Below, in pieces: positions 23,729-31,643 of a stretch of 54,599 bases of DNA (the first letter of the stretch is position 1; each line of letters starts with the position of its first letter). The notes under the pieces were generated by a model. The model ran no database searches, was not told the DNA's origin, and was given only the letters and a program-made list of their open reading frames with translations. A program made the translations under genes and the position numbers. Source of the DNA: Eubacteriales bacterium (GTDB lineage: Bacteria > Bacillota > Clostridia > Christensenellales > CAG-138); the NCBI GenBank assembly GCA_021372675.1, contig JAJFTZ010000023.1:1-54599 (forward strand). The letters run 5' to 3'.

Positions 23729-24376
23729 ATGGTAACGCCGGACGCCTACCTCCGCGACCCCTGTGGCGCGGCCGCCTTGGCTTTTTGGAAGGAAAACGCC
23801 GCGCGCGTGCCGGAGCATATGCGCGTCGTGCACGAGCGCGATTTCGGCCCCTCGTATTTGGCGGAATACGACGACGAGCCCTATTTCAAGCTCCTGCACG
23901 GCCTTGCAAACATAGGAGAGCCGGTTTTCCCGCGCGGCTTTTCGCTTCGCGCGGCGGAGCTGCCCGGCGACGCCGAGGCGCTCGCGGCGCTTTTGTGCGC
24001 GTGCTACGCGGAAAGCTTCTTTACGGCGGAGGATGTGCTGGGCTTTGCGGCCTCGCCCGCGCACGCGCCGGAGCTATGGCTTCTCGCTTTCGATACGGCG
24101 GGCGCACTTTGCGGCGCGGCCCTTGCGGATTATGACGCGCGTCTAAACGAGGGCGTGTTGGAATGGATACAGGTTTTGCCTAGCTATCGCGGCAGGGGGG
24201 TTGGGAAGGCGCTCGTAAACGTGCTTTTACGCGGGCTTCGCGCGCACGGCGCGCGCTTTGCCACGGTGAGCGGGCGTATAAATGAGCCTACGCGCCCCGA
24301 GGCGCTTTACCGCGCGTGCGGTTTTACGGGCGGCGATGTTTGGCATGTGTTGAAGAAAAAGGAGGAACGCTTATGA
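23729..24376 (+). CDS. GNAT-family N-acetyltransferase
   Basis: The start at ATG 23729 (MVTPDAYLRD) follows AAGGGGGG. The longer frame upstream is antisense to the neighbouring gene. The 215-residue protein has an N-terminal extension (about 70 residues) and a GNAT domain with acetyl-CoA motif A VLPSYRGRGVGKALVNVLL and motif B RPEALYRACGFTGGDVW. The substrate is unknown. It overlaps the following kinase gene by ATGA, so the two are translationally coupled. Confidence 0.9.
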   Translation: MVTPDAYLRDPCGAAALAFWKENAARVPEHMRVVHERDFGPSYLAEYDDEPYFKLLHGLANIGEPVFPRGFSLRAAELPGDAEALAALLCACYAESFFTAEDVLGFAASPAHAPELWLLAFDTAGALCGAALADYDARLNEGVLEWIQVLPSYRGRGVGKALVNVLLRGLRAHGARFATVSGRINEPTRPEALYRACGFTGGDVWHVLKKKEERL

Positions 24377-24933
24377 AGCTCGTCATCATCTTCGGGCCGC
24401 ACGCCGTGGGTAAAATGACCGTGGGACAGGAGCTTTCCAAGCTCACCGGCTTGAAGCTTTTTCACAACCATATGACCATCGACATCGTTTCGGAGCTTTT
24501 TGAAAACATGCCCGCGGAGCGAAGCCGCCTCACCGGGCTGTTTCGCCGCGAAATTTTTGAGGCGTACGCGAAAAGCGATGAATACGGCATGATATTTACC
24601 TTCATGTGGGCGTTCGACATGCGGGAGGATTGGGATTACGTGGCCAACGTGCAAAGCCTGTTCGAAGCGCACGGCGCAACGGTATACTTCGTGGAGCTCG
24701 AGGCCGGTTACGACCTTCGCCTCGCCCGCAACAAAACCGAAAACCGGCTTTTGAACAAGCCCACCAAGCGCGACCTTGCGCGCTCCGAGGCGCTGTTCAA
24801 GCGGCTCGAGGACAAATACAGGCTCAATTCCCTGCCCGGCGAGCTAAAAGAGGAAAATTACCTGCGCATCGACAACACCGACCTTCTTCCCGAGGAGGCG
24901 GCGCGCATCATCAAGGAGCGCTTTTCGCTGTGA
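24373..24933 (+). CDS. P-loop nucleotide/small-molecule kinase (AAA-family shikimate-kinase-like)
   Basis: The 186-residue protein starts at ATG 24373 behind GGAGG and overlaps the GNAT stop. It opens with a P-loop FGPHAVGKMTVGQELSKLTGL, then a substrate-side HNHMTIDIVSELF, a DMREDWDYV segment, and an Arg-containing lid (YDLRLARNKTENRL). Firmicutes homologues are annotated only as AAA-family ATPase or shikimate-kinase-like. Pairing with an acetyltransferase suggests modification of the same or related small molecules, but this is inference. A strong terminator follows. Confidence 0.85.
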   Translation: MKLVIIFGPHAVGKMTVGQELSKLTGLKLFHNHMTIDIVSELFENMPAERSRLTGLFRREIFEAYAKSDEYGMIFTFMWAFDMREDWDYVANVQSLFEAHGATVYFVELEAGYDLRLARNKTENRLLNKPTKRDLARSEALFKRLEDKYRLNSLPGELKEENYLRIDNTDLLPEEAARIIKERFSL

Positions 24934-24949
24934 TAAACGGCAGGGATAG

Positions 24950-24993
24950 AACAGGGGCCGCCGCGCCTTTTTCGGCGCGGCGGCCCCTGTTTA
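24950..24993. terminator. Bidirectional GC-rich terminator
   Basis: Eighteen-base arms (24950-24967 and 24974-24991) pair perfectly around a short T-rich loop. It lies after the P-loop kinase stop and touches the stop codon of the convergent DUF1062 gene, so it can serve both. Confidence 0.85.
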
Positions 24994-25581
24994 CTCCGCT
25001 TCCCGGGGAGCTAAAAGCGCCGCGGGGGAGAGCGTAATTTTTACGCTCCCCTTGACGCGAAGGTTTTTTATGCCCTTTTGCGTTTCGCCCGCGAGGCGTA
25101 TCCCGCCCGTTTCCATAAGCCTTTGCACGGCGGCGCGCGAGAGGCAAAGCTTTTCCTTTAGAAGCCTGTCGAGCCGCGCGCCGAAAGCGCATTCCAGCAC
25201 GACCTGTGCGCCGCAGGTATCGGGCGCCGGAAGCTCCCCCTCCACCTCGAAAGGGAGCGCGTCCATATCCGCCTCCGCACCGTTTTTCGCGAGGAACGCA
25301 GCGTCCAGAGCGTAGCGCGCGGCAAGCGCGGCGTCGTTTTTCAAAAAGCCCTCGTACAGGCCCTTTTCAAGCGTACCCGCGCCGACGCGGGAGTATAGCT
25401 CCACGTTCCATGTCGCGTCGCACACCTCGCATTTGTAGATGAGCCACACGTCCAGCGTTTTTTTCTGCGCGTTCACGCGGAAGCTGTTGCTGCAGTAAAA
25501 CTCGGTTTTTCGGCCGCAGCGGCCGCAGTATTTTATTGCGCGCGGGAGGCCTTGGGGCCTCGCGCGCCAGAGGTATTGCAT
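24991..25581 (-). CDS. DUF1062 protein with C-terminal S4-like RNA-binding segment
   Basis: The start at ATG 25581 (MQYLWRARPQG) follows GGAAAGGG; a further in-frame ATG at 25635 lies inside a terminator hairpin. The 196-residue protein has a zinc-ribbon-like N-terminus (YCGRCGRKTEFYCSNSFRVNAQ and YKCEVCDATWN), matching DUF1062. Its C-terminal 60 residues (GARLDRLLKEKLCLSRAAVQRLMETGGIRLAGE) look like an S4 RNA-binding domain. Zinc ribbon plus S4 suggests RNA or ribosome contact. The gene is preceded by a promoter, a structured leader and an intrinsic terminator, so expression may be controlled by attenuation. Confidence 0.85.
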   Translation of the reverse strand: MQYLWRARPQGLPRAIKYCGRCGRKTEFYCSNSFRVNAQKKTLDVWLIYKCEVCDATWNVELYSRVGAGTLEKGLYEGFLKNDAALAARYALDAAFLAKNGAEADMDALPFEVEGELPAPDTCGAQVVLECAFGARLDRLLKEKLCLSRAAVQRLMETGGIRLAGETQKGIKNLRVKGSVKITLSPAALLAPREAE

Positions 25582-25605
25582 AGCTGCCCTTTCCGGGCCG
25601 CACAA

Positions 25606-25655
25606 TAAAAAACGCCGCGCGGCATATCCAAACAAGATATGCGCTGCGGCATAAA
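25606..25655 (-). terminator. Intrinsic terminator or attenuator immediately upstream of the DUF1062 start
   Basis: On the minus strand a GC-rich hairpin (GATATGC region pairing with GCATATC, extended by GCCGC pairs with mismatches) is followed by GTTTTTTATT. It ends about 25 bases before the DUF1062 ATG. Confidence 0.7.
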
Positions 25656-25842
25656 ACCCGGGCGCGAAAGCGTTGTGCTTTACGCGTAAGGTCTGCTTTC
25701 AAGGCGGCTCTTAGCTTGATTTTCGTATGCGAGAATACGGCGGCGCGATCTTGCGCGCAGCCGCGAATCTTCAATTTCGAAAATCAAGCGTTCGAGGGCA
25801 TAGGAAGGCCTTTCCGTCAAATGTGCGCCTATGTGGGGCGCC
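25606..25842 (-). ncRNA. Candidate structured leader RNA or small RNA upstream of DUF1062
   Basis: A promoter at 25849-25877 would start a minus-strand transcript near 25842 that ends at the terminator at about 25606, about 235 bases. The RNA can fold into a long arm closed by an exact 12-bp pairing of GCTTGATTTTCG (25714-25725) with CGAAAATCAAGC (25778-25789), which encloses a second GC-rich stem (CGGCGGCGCGA region with TGCGCGCAGCCG). Open frames on either strand here lack ribosome sites. It may be a riboswitch-like attenuator for DUF1062 or an independent RNA. The RNA class is not recognised. Confidence 0.5.
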
Positions 25843-25848
25843 AAGGGA

Positions 25849-25877
25849 AGCATAGCGGCTTTACGCCGCGCCGTCAA
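25849..25877 (-). promoter_or_regulatory. Promoter for the DUF1062 leader RNA
   Basis: TTGACG (25872-25877) and TATGCT (25849-25854) on the minus strand are spaced by 17 bases, divergent from the cysteine hydrolase promoter. Confidence 0.65.
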
Positions 25878-25889
25878 GGGAAAATACGC

Positions 25890-25918
25890 TTGCAAAGGGA
25901 TTTTTCCCGTAGGATAAT
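25890..25918 (+). promoter_or_regulatory. Promoter for the cysteine hydrolase gene
   Basis: TTGCAA (25890-25895) and GATAAT (25913-25918) are spaced by 17 bases, 27 bases before the ATG. Confidence 0.6.
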
Positions 25919-25945
25919 GGGGTAACGGAATTCGAGGAGGTTTTT

Positions 25946-26485
25946 ATGCCGCGCTCTTCAAAAGCATGCTTTCTGGTGGTGGATGTGCAGAACCTTTTGG
26001 TGGACGAGGTCGCCTATCGTAAAACGGAAATGCTCGGCGCCATATCGCGGCTCCTCGCGTTTTGCCGCCAAAGGGGGATCGAGGTCATTTACGTGCGCCA
26101 CGAGGGCAAAAACGGCGGCCTTGTGAAGGATACCGAGCCGTGGCGGATACACGCCCCGGTCGCGCCGCTCGCGGGCGAAAGGGTATTCGACAAGCGGTTT
26201 TCGAGTTCCTTTTATAAGACCGGCCTAAAGGATTATCTACAAGAAAAGGGCGTTGAAACCGTGATCCTTGCGGGAATGGAAACGGGCTTTTGCATCAACG
26301 CCACCGTACAGGCGGGCTTCGAGCACGGCTTTGAGATGCTCATCCCTGAAAACGGCCACACGGCGGGCGATTATAAAGCGCCCTTTATGAGCGCGGAGCG
26401 TTCCGCCGCCTACCATAACGCGCTTTGGAACGGCCGCTTCGGCACGGTTTTGAGCGTGGAAGGCATCATGGCGCTGTTTTCGTAG
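25946..26485 (+). CDS. Isochorismatase-family cysteine hydrolase
   Basis: The 179-residue protein has the cysteine-hydrolase triad: Asp in FLVVDVQNLL, Lys in FDKRFSSSFYKTGL and Cys in VILAGMETGFCINATVQAGF, with the usual cis-peptide region just before the Cys. Relatives include nicotinamidase, ureidoacrylate hydrolase and N-carbamoylsarcosine amidase; the exact substrate is not apparent. GGAGG lies seven bases before the ATG. A structured RNA-like element begins 17 bases after the stop. Confidence 0.92.
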   Translation: MPRSSKACFLVVDVQNLLVDEVAYRKTEMLGAISRLLAFCRQRGIEVIYVRHEGKNGGLVKDTEPWRIHAPVAPLAGERVFDKRFSSSFYKTGLKDYLQEKGVETVILAGMETGFCINATVQAGFEHGFEMLIPENGHTAGDYKAPFMSAERSAAYHNALWNGRFGTVLSVEGIMALFS

Positions 26486-26502
26486 GCGTCGCCATACCAA
26501 AA

Positions 26503-26705
26503 AGCCCCGGAAGCTTTAAACCGCCGCCAGCGACATGTGCGGTAGAGACGAAAAGCCTTGCTATGCAAGGCTTTCTTTGAGGAAATTACCGACCCCAAAT
26601 TTAATTTGCCGCCGTAGGCGACATCCGTAGTGCCCGAAGGGTATGCGGAACGCACAGCGATTTCTGTACATGCCAAAAAAGTGGCTGAGCCGCTTTTTTG
26701 GCATG
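26503..26705 (+). ncRNA. Candidate structured RNA element, copy A
   Basis: This intergenic block aligns with a second copy at 51132-51379. Shared parts are AGCCCCGG, AACC(C)GCCG, CGACATG(T/C)GCGG, ACCGACC-C-AA, TTAATT and GGCGACATC-GTAGTGCCCG-AGGGTA. Its hairpins are AAAGCCTTGC/GCAAGGCTTT (26552-26574), GCCGCC/GGCGAC (26608-26622), GTGCCC/GGGTAT (26630-26644) and TGCG/CGCA (26644-26654). The last three are enclosed by GGAAAT (26581) pairing with ATTTCT (26660). It ends in a 17-bp terminator hairpin. Homologous stems in copy B keep pairing with different bases. No ribosome site or conserved reading frame is seen. The plus strand is favoured because the terminator is at that end. Confidence 0.6.
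26669..26705. terminator. Bidirectional terminator closing copy A and the GGDEF-EAL gene
   Basis: Arms 26669-26685 and 26689-26705 pair over 17 bp (one G-U) with internal A6 and T6 runs around a TGA loop. It begins two bases after the stop of the minus-strand GGDEF-EAL gene and also ends the plus-strand element. Confidence 0.85.
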
Positions 26706-26706
26706 A

Positions 26707-29700
26707 TCATTTTTCCAATATTTTCTCGATGTCCGCCGCAGGCATAGGCTTAAAGTAGAAGTAGCCCTGCGCCTCGTCGCACATGCGGTCCTTGAGGAAA
26801 TCGAGCTGCGAGCTGTTTTCCACACCCTCGGCGACCAGCTTCAAATCCATGTTCTTGGCAAGGTTCATGATAACCATGGTAACGGCCTTATCCCTCTCGC
26901 CCCCTTCGATGCCGCGCACGAAACGCATATCCATCTTAAGCCGGTCCACGGGCAGGAGCTTGAGGCGGTTGAGCGAAGAATACTCGATGCCGAAGTCGTC
27001 GATGGAAATGCTCACGCCCAAGGCCTTCAGGTCGCTCAAGACGTTAACGATATAATCCGGCTCGCGCGTCATGGTGCTTTCGGCGATCTCGAGCTCGAGC
27101 TGCGCGGGGTCGATGCCGGTCTTTTGAAGGGCATGCGCCACCACGCCCGCAAAGGCGGGGCTTCGAAGCTGCACCACCGAAATGTTGACGGCGACGCGAA
27201 GCTTGCCGTAGCCGCGCTTTTCCCACGCCGCGGCCTGCGCGCACGCGGTCATAAGCACCCATGCGCCGATGGGGTTGATAAGTCCCGTCTGCTCGGCGAG
27301 CGGGATAAACTCGTTGGGGGGCAGCATGCCGTACTCGGGATGCCGCCAGCGCAAAAGCGCTTCGAGGCCCACGATTTTTTCGTCGCTCAGATCGACCTGC
27401 GGCTGGTAATGCACCTCCAGCTCCCCACGGTCGAGCGCCCGGTGCAGGTTGCCGGTGAGGCACGCGCGGTACTGCACGCGCTCCTTCATGTTGCTCGAGC
27501 AGAACGCATAGCGGTTTTTCCCTTTTTCCTTTGCCGTGTACATGGCGATATCCGCGTGCTTGATAAGCGTTTGCGCATCCTCGCCATCCACCGGGAACAC
27601 CGATATGCCCGCGCTCGCCGTGATGAATACCTCCTGCCCATTGAGGTCGATGGGCGTCCGAAACACGGTCATGAGCTTATCGGCCACCTGCGAAATATCG
27701 TCCACATCGGCGATGGCATTGAGCAAAATCAAAAATTCGTCGCCGCCGAAGCGCGCCACCGTATCGGTTTTACGAAGGCTCTCCACAAGGCGCTGGCCGA
27801 GTATTTGCAGGAGCGCGTCGCCGCCCTCGTGCCCGATCGTGTCGTTGACGGATTTAAAAAAGTCCAAATCCAAAAACATGAAGCCGAGCGGGTGGCCGCT
27901 GCGGCGGGCAAGATGGATGGCCTGCTCGGCGCGGTCGTGGAAAAGCTGGCGGTTAGGCAACCGCGTAAGCCCGTCGTAATAGGCCATGTACTTGATGCGA
28001 AGCTCGGTGCTCAGCTTTTCGAGCGCGTCGGAAACGATGCGCGAAACCACGGGCAGCGCGGCGATCTGCTCCTTTGTCCAAGCCTCGCTCGCGCGGGAGG
28101 TCTCTAGGTAGATGAAAGCGACGGGCCTCGCGTCGTTATAGATCGGCACGAACAGCCACGGGATGCTTTGAAGCCTTTTCACGCGCTCGGCTGCGGGTTC
28201 CCGTTCGGCGTCGCCCGGTTGCTGCCCGTCGTATTCCGGCCAAAATGCGTTCCAGCGCTCCATGCACAGCATTTCGTGCTCCGGCGTGAGCTCCACGCCT
28301 TCCGCCGTATAGCGGTGCACGCCGATCAGGTCGCGGAACTCGCTTTCCACCGCGCAGATGAGCGCCGTATCCGCCTCAAAAAACTCCGCCAGCTCCTTGA
28401 GAAGCGCCGTCATATGTTCGGGCGCGTCCTCCTCCGCGGTGAGGAAAAACCGCGAGGCGATGCCGCTCACAAGGCTTTGCGTCCGCGTCTGCGCCGCGTT
28501 TTCCCTGATGCGGTCGGTATAGATCTTATGCACGAAGTACGCGATCACCATGATGCAGTTCAAAATGGCGATACGGCTCAGATACGTGCGGTAGTTGATC
28601 ACGATATTTACCTCCGGCACGATCGCCCAGAGATAAATTTGGCTGAACTGTATGGTGAGCGACGCCGCGATCAGCATGTAGCGCGTGCTGAACACCAGAG
28701 AGCTCACGACCATGATAAGGGGGAACACCCACATGGCGGTGCCCCCGAACGGCGACATGTTGGTAGTCAAAATGGGCGTTACGACCAAGGTGGTGAGGAC
28801 GAGCAAAACCTCGAGAAACATAAAGCCGCGGCGGGTGCGCTGCGTATAGGCTAAAATGATACCGAGCGCGACCAGAAAAAGGCTTGCGAACACCGTTAAA
28901 ACGGGGTTGCCCGCGTTCCACCAGAAATGCTCGAGCAAAAAGAGCACCACGCCGCCTATGATAAGCCCGAGGGAGGCGACGCGGAACACCATGATACGCC
29001 GCTCGTCGCTTAAAATTAGGCCCGTATCCGCGGTATGGGCGCCGGCCATCATATGGTATTTTACGATGCAGTAGAAGATCGCGGAAAGGGGCAGCAGGAA
29101 GAACACCGGCGCCATTTGCGGCAGCGGCAGATGGATGAAATTGTTGTTTATGATGTCCGTAAAGGTCCCGAGAACGATGGCGACCACAAACGACAAGATC
29201 AACAGATTCGCCTGCTTTTTGATCTCGGGCTTCGCGTTGCCGCGCTTCCAGAAAAAGAGCAGCCCTATGCTCAGCGCCACGGCGCAGGCGTAGTATACCT
29301 GAAAGATGGAATCGAACACCGTGGAGGGGGTGTTGCGCACCCAGCCCGAATCGGTATAGGAAAAGCGGAGTATTTGCCCCGTAAGCTGCGGGGAAATCGC
29401 AAACGCGTACAGGCAGACCGCCGCCGGCAGGTACAAAAGCGGATAGATCCACCATTTGCGCATCAGCTTCGTATGCCCGGTGAGGAGCAGCGAAAAATGC
29501 GCCATGGCGCTGTAGAGTATTTCGATGCCGATTGCGGAGACGCGCATCCATACCGCGGCGGCCTTTTCACTCGGCGCGGCGACGACTACGGAAAAGCCGA
29601 ACGCCCATAGCGTAAGGCAGATACTTATCAAAAAAAAGACCTTGTTGACCGCGCCTTTCCTGTTGAGACGAAGCGCGTACATGCCCATCACGGGGCTCAA

Positions 29701-29748
29701 CGAGGCCACAATCAGATATAGGGCGGAAAACACGTCGAGACGGTTCAC
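26707..29748 (-). CDS. Seven-transmembrane GAF-GGDEF-EAL cyclic-di-GMP enzyme
   Basis: This 1013-residue protein starts at GTG 29748 behind AAAGGA. Residues 1-235 form a 7TM module of the histidine-kinase N-terminal type, then several further helices (about 255-400), then a GAF-like region (about 420-570). The GGDEF domain (about 580-740) has LTRLPNRQLF, an RKTD inhibitory site and intact FGGDEF. The EAL domain (about 755-1010) keeps EALLRWRHPE, AVNISVVQL, the E of LEIAESTM, DDFG and EGVE, so phosphodiesterase activity is plausible. Both opposing activities look intact on sequence. It is monocistronic with an 80-base leader. Confidence 0.94.
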   Translation of the reverse strand: MNRLDVFSALYLIVASLSPVMGMYALRLNRKGAVNKVFFLISICLTLWAFGFSVVVAAPSEKAAAVWMRVSAIGIEILYSAMAHFSLLLTGHTKLMRKWWIYPLLYLPAAVCLYAFAISPQLTGQILRFSYTDSGWVRNTPSTVFDSIFQVYYACAVALSIGLLFFWKRGNAKPEIKKQANLLILSFVVAIVLGTFTDIINNNFIHLPLPQMAPVFFLLPLSAIFYCIVKYHMMAGAHTADTGLILSDERRIMVFRVASLGLIIGGVVLFLLEHFWWNAGNPVLTVFASLFLVALGIILAYTQRTRRGFMFLEVLLVLTTLVVTPILTTNMSPFGGTAMWVFPLIMVVSSLVFSTRYMLIAASLTIQFSQIYLWAIVPEVNIVINYRTYLSRIAILNCIMVIAYFVHKIYTDRIRENAAQTRTQSLVSGIASRFFLTAEEDAPEHMTALLKELAEFFEADTALICAVESEFRDLIGVHRYTAEGVELTPEHEMLCMERWNAFWPEYDGQQPGDAEREPAAERVKRLQSIPWLFVPIYNDARPVAFIYLETSRASEAWTKEQIAALPVVSRIVSDALEKLSTELRIKYMAYYDGLTRLPNRQLFHDRAEQAIHLARRSGHPLGFMFLDLDFFKSVNDTIGHEGGDALLQILGQRLVESLRKTDTVARFGGDEFLILLNAIADVDDISQVADKLMTVFRTPIDLNGQEVFITASAGISVFPVDGEDAQTLIKHADIAMYTAKEKGKNRYAFCSSNMKERVQYRACLTGNLHRALDRGELEVHYQPQVDLSDEKIVGLEALLRWRHPEYGMLPPNEFIPLAEQTGLINPIGAWVLMTACAQAAAWEKRGYGKLRVAVNISVVQLRSPAFAGVVAHALQKTGIDPAQLELEIAESTMTREPDYIVNVLSDLKALGVSISIDDFGIEYSSLNRLKLLPVDRLKMDMRFVRGIEGGERDKAVTMVIMNLAKNMDLKLVAEGVENSSQLDFLKDRMCDEAQGYFYFKPMPAADIEKILEK

Positions 29749-29837
29749 AAAACGTCCTTTCGATAGAGCCGGGGCTTGCGGGCGGCAAAAAACCGCAGCG
29801 GCCGACTCTCAAAATAAAGCGTTGCCTTCTTGCAGCC

Positions 29838-29843
29838 AGTATA
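29838..29843 (-). promoter_or_regulatory. -10 box for the GGDEF-EAL gene
   Basis: TATACT on the minus strand with a poor -35 but an AT-rich upstream tract (about 29845-29885) that could act as an UP element. Confidence 0.4.
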
Positions 29844-29930
29844 ACAAATCTATTGATTTTATGAAATATTTTTTTTTAAAACTTTGGCAAAATGCGACAA
29901 TTTTCCGTAGGTTGCGCAAAGGAACAGGAC

Positions 29931-31634
29931 TTAGTTTTTCTTGCCTTCTCCCCCCAAAAATTCTCCGGCAGCGCCCGCCGCTACCTTTCCGAGGAGCGTC
30001 GTCCCGGCGTAGAGCTCGTAGCGCCCGCCCGCCTCGATCCCGGGCGCGGAAATCAAAAGATACGCGCATTCGACGGGAAGCGTGACGGCGCAAACGGCCG
30101 CGCCGTTCGTTTGCACCTTAACCTCCACGCCCGAAGCGAGTGTGCCCGCAAAGTGCACATAGCTTTGCGCGGGCGAGCCGGCAGGCGTTTTGCCCGCGCC
30201 CGTGCCGCCGCAGACGAGCACGCCGCCCGAAACGGTAAACGCGCCGTCGCAGTCGATCGCGCCGTTATCGGGCGTGGAGGCGATAAAGCCGTACAGCGCG
30301 CCACCCGACAAAAAGATATCGCCGTTGGAGTCCACGCCGTCGCCGCCCGCCAAGAAACGGATATCGCCGCCCGAAATTTTTACGTGGCAGGGAAGCGCTT
30401 CGCCGCCTTCCGAAACGCCGCCCGCGGCGTTGATGGCGTCGTCGCCGGAGGCGATCTCCAAATTGCCGCCGCCTATCTCCACGGACGCGCCTTCGAGCCC
30501 CTCGGCGGAGCGCTTTACCTTAATCCCCCCGCCCGAAACATAAAGCGTGCCGCCGCAGCTCGCGGCTTTCTTTGCGGAAGAAAGCGTCGAACTGCCGCCC
30601 GCGAGGAGCATATCGCCCGAGGCGTGCAGGCAATCGTCGGAGCTTTCGACCGCGACCGAGCCGCCCGTGATTGAAAGGCTGCCGCCGGATTTGAGTCCCT
30701 TAAAGGCGGCTTCATCCGAAACCGCCTCATCCGCGCCGCCGCCCGCGCGCACGGTCACGTCGCCGCCCGTAATCTCGAGCGCGGTATCCGCCTGTACGCC
30801 GTCCCGCGCGGCTTCGATCGCGATATCACCGCCCGAAAGCAAGACCCAACCGAGCGCGGGATCGTCGGCCGTGTTGGTTTTGATCCCGTCGCCGCCCGCG
30901 GCAAGCCTTAATGTACCGCCGAGCACCGCCATGGAATCCTTGCCGTACAGCGCATGGTCGGCCGCGTTTACCGAAATATCGCCGCCCACGATCAAAAGAT
31001 CGTCCTTGGTCGCGACGCCGTTTTTGAAGCCCGCCGTCACCGCGAGTTTTCCCTCGCCGTTTATCGTGAGATCGTCCTTGCAAAAGAGCGCTGCGTTGGG
31101 CTCCTCTTCCGCCTTGATAAAGTAAGTATAGTCCGCACCGCCGTCCGTGAGCGCGTTTTCCGTGCCCGAAGCCAGCGTGACCACGAGCTTATCGCATTGC
31201 GAGGCGTAGACGGCCGCACCCGTTTTGTTCGTAATGCTCGCGCCGTTGAGCACGAGGTGCACCTTAGCGTTTTTATCCGCGGCGACGGCGATCTGCCCGT
31301 TAAAAAGCGTGCCGCTCACCACATAGGTGCCGCCCGCCTCGATGGTGACGACGGCGCCGTCTATCCGTGCGCCCGGCCCATTGACCGAGGCGGAATCCCC
31401 GTTGAGAAGGATATGCGTATCGCTCGGAGAAAAGCCCGTGTTGAGGTCGCTGCGCGAGGGCGCCGCCGCGAGCGCGGCAAGGCCCTTCGGCGCGGCGGTC
31501 GCATAGGGCGCCGGAGATATTCCCGCGCCTTCTCCTCCCATGCAGGCGCAGCCCGCCGCGCAAGCGCAGCTCGAAAGCGCCGCGGCGAGAAGGAGCGCGG
31601 CAAGCGCTGTGCTTAAGCTTTTCTTTCTGCCCAT
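29931..31634 (-). CDS. Cthe_2159-type carbohydrate-binding beta-helix lipoprotein
   Basis: The 567-residue protein has a signal peptide ending in a lipobox-like LSSC (Cys at about residue 23). The body is made of repeated short beta-strand coils with recurring G-G-D/S-(I/L)-x-(I/V) patterns (LLIVGGDISVNAADHALYGKDSM, GGSLSITGGSVAVESSDDCLHAS), characteristic of the Cthe_2159 family (DUF4353). The C. thermocellum member is a beta-helix that binds acidic polysaccharides such as polygalacturonate. GGGGGAGA precedes the ATG. It follows the ABC exporter genes by nine bases and so probably belongs to the MarR operon. Confidence 0.9.
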   Translation of the reverse strand: MGRKKSLSTALAALLLAAALSSCACAAGCACMGGEGAGISPAPYATAAPKGLAALAAAPSRSDLNTGFSPSDTHILLNGDSASVNGPGARIDGAVVTIEAGGTYVVSGTLFNGQIAVAADKNAKVHLVLNGASITNKTGAAVYASQCDKLVVTLASGTENALTDGGADYTYFIKAEEEPNAALFCKDDLTINGEGKLAVTAGFKNGVATKDDLLIVGGDISVNAADHALYGKDSMAVLGGTLRLAAGGDGIKTNTADDPALGWVLLSGGDIAIEAARDGVQADTALEITGGDVTVRAGGGADEAVSDEAAFKGLKSGGSLSITGGSVAVESSDDCLHASGDMLLAGGSSTLSSAKKAASCGGTLYVSGGGIKVKRSAEGLEGASVEIGGGNLEIASGDDAINAAGGVSEGGEALPCHVKISGGDIRFLAGGDGVDSNGDIFLSGGALYGFIASTPDNGAIDCDGAFTVSGGVLVCGGTGAGKTPAGSPAQSYVHFAGTLASGVEVKVQTNGAAVCAVTLPVECAYLLISAPGIEAGGRYELYAGTTLLGKVAAGAAGEFLGGEGKKN

Positions 31635-31643
31635 ATTCTCCCC

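Noticed and set aside
25680..25895. 71-codon frame on the minus strand in the DUF1062 leader
   Set aside because: No ribosome site, its start lies upstream of the predicted transcription start, and the DNA is dominated by long stems; treated as RNA structure.
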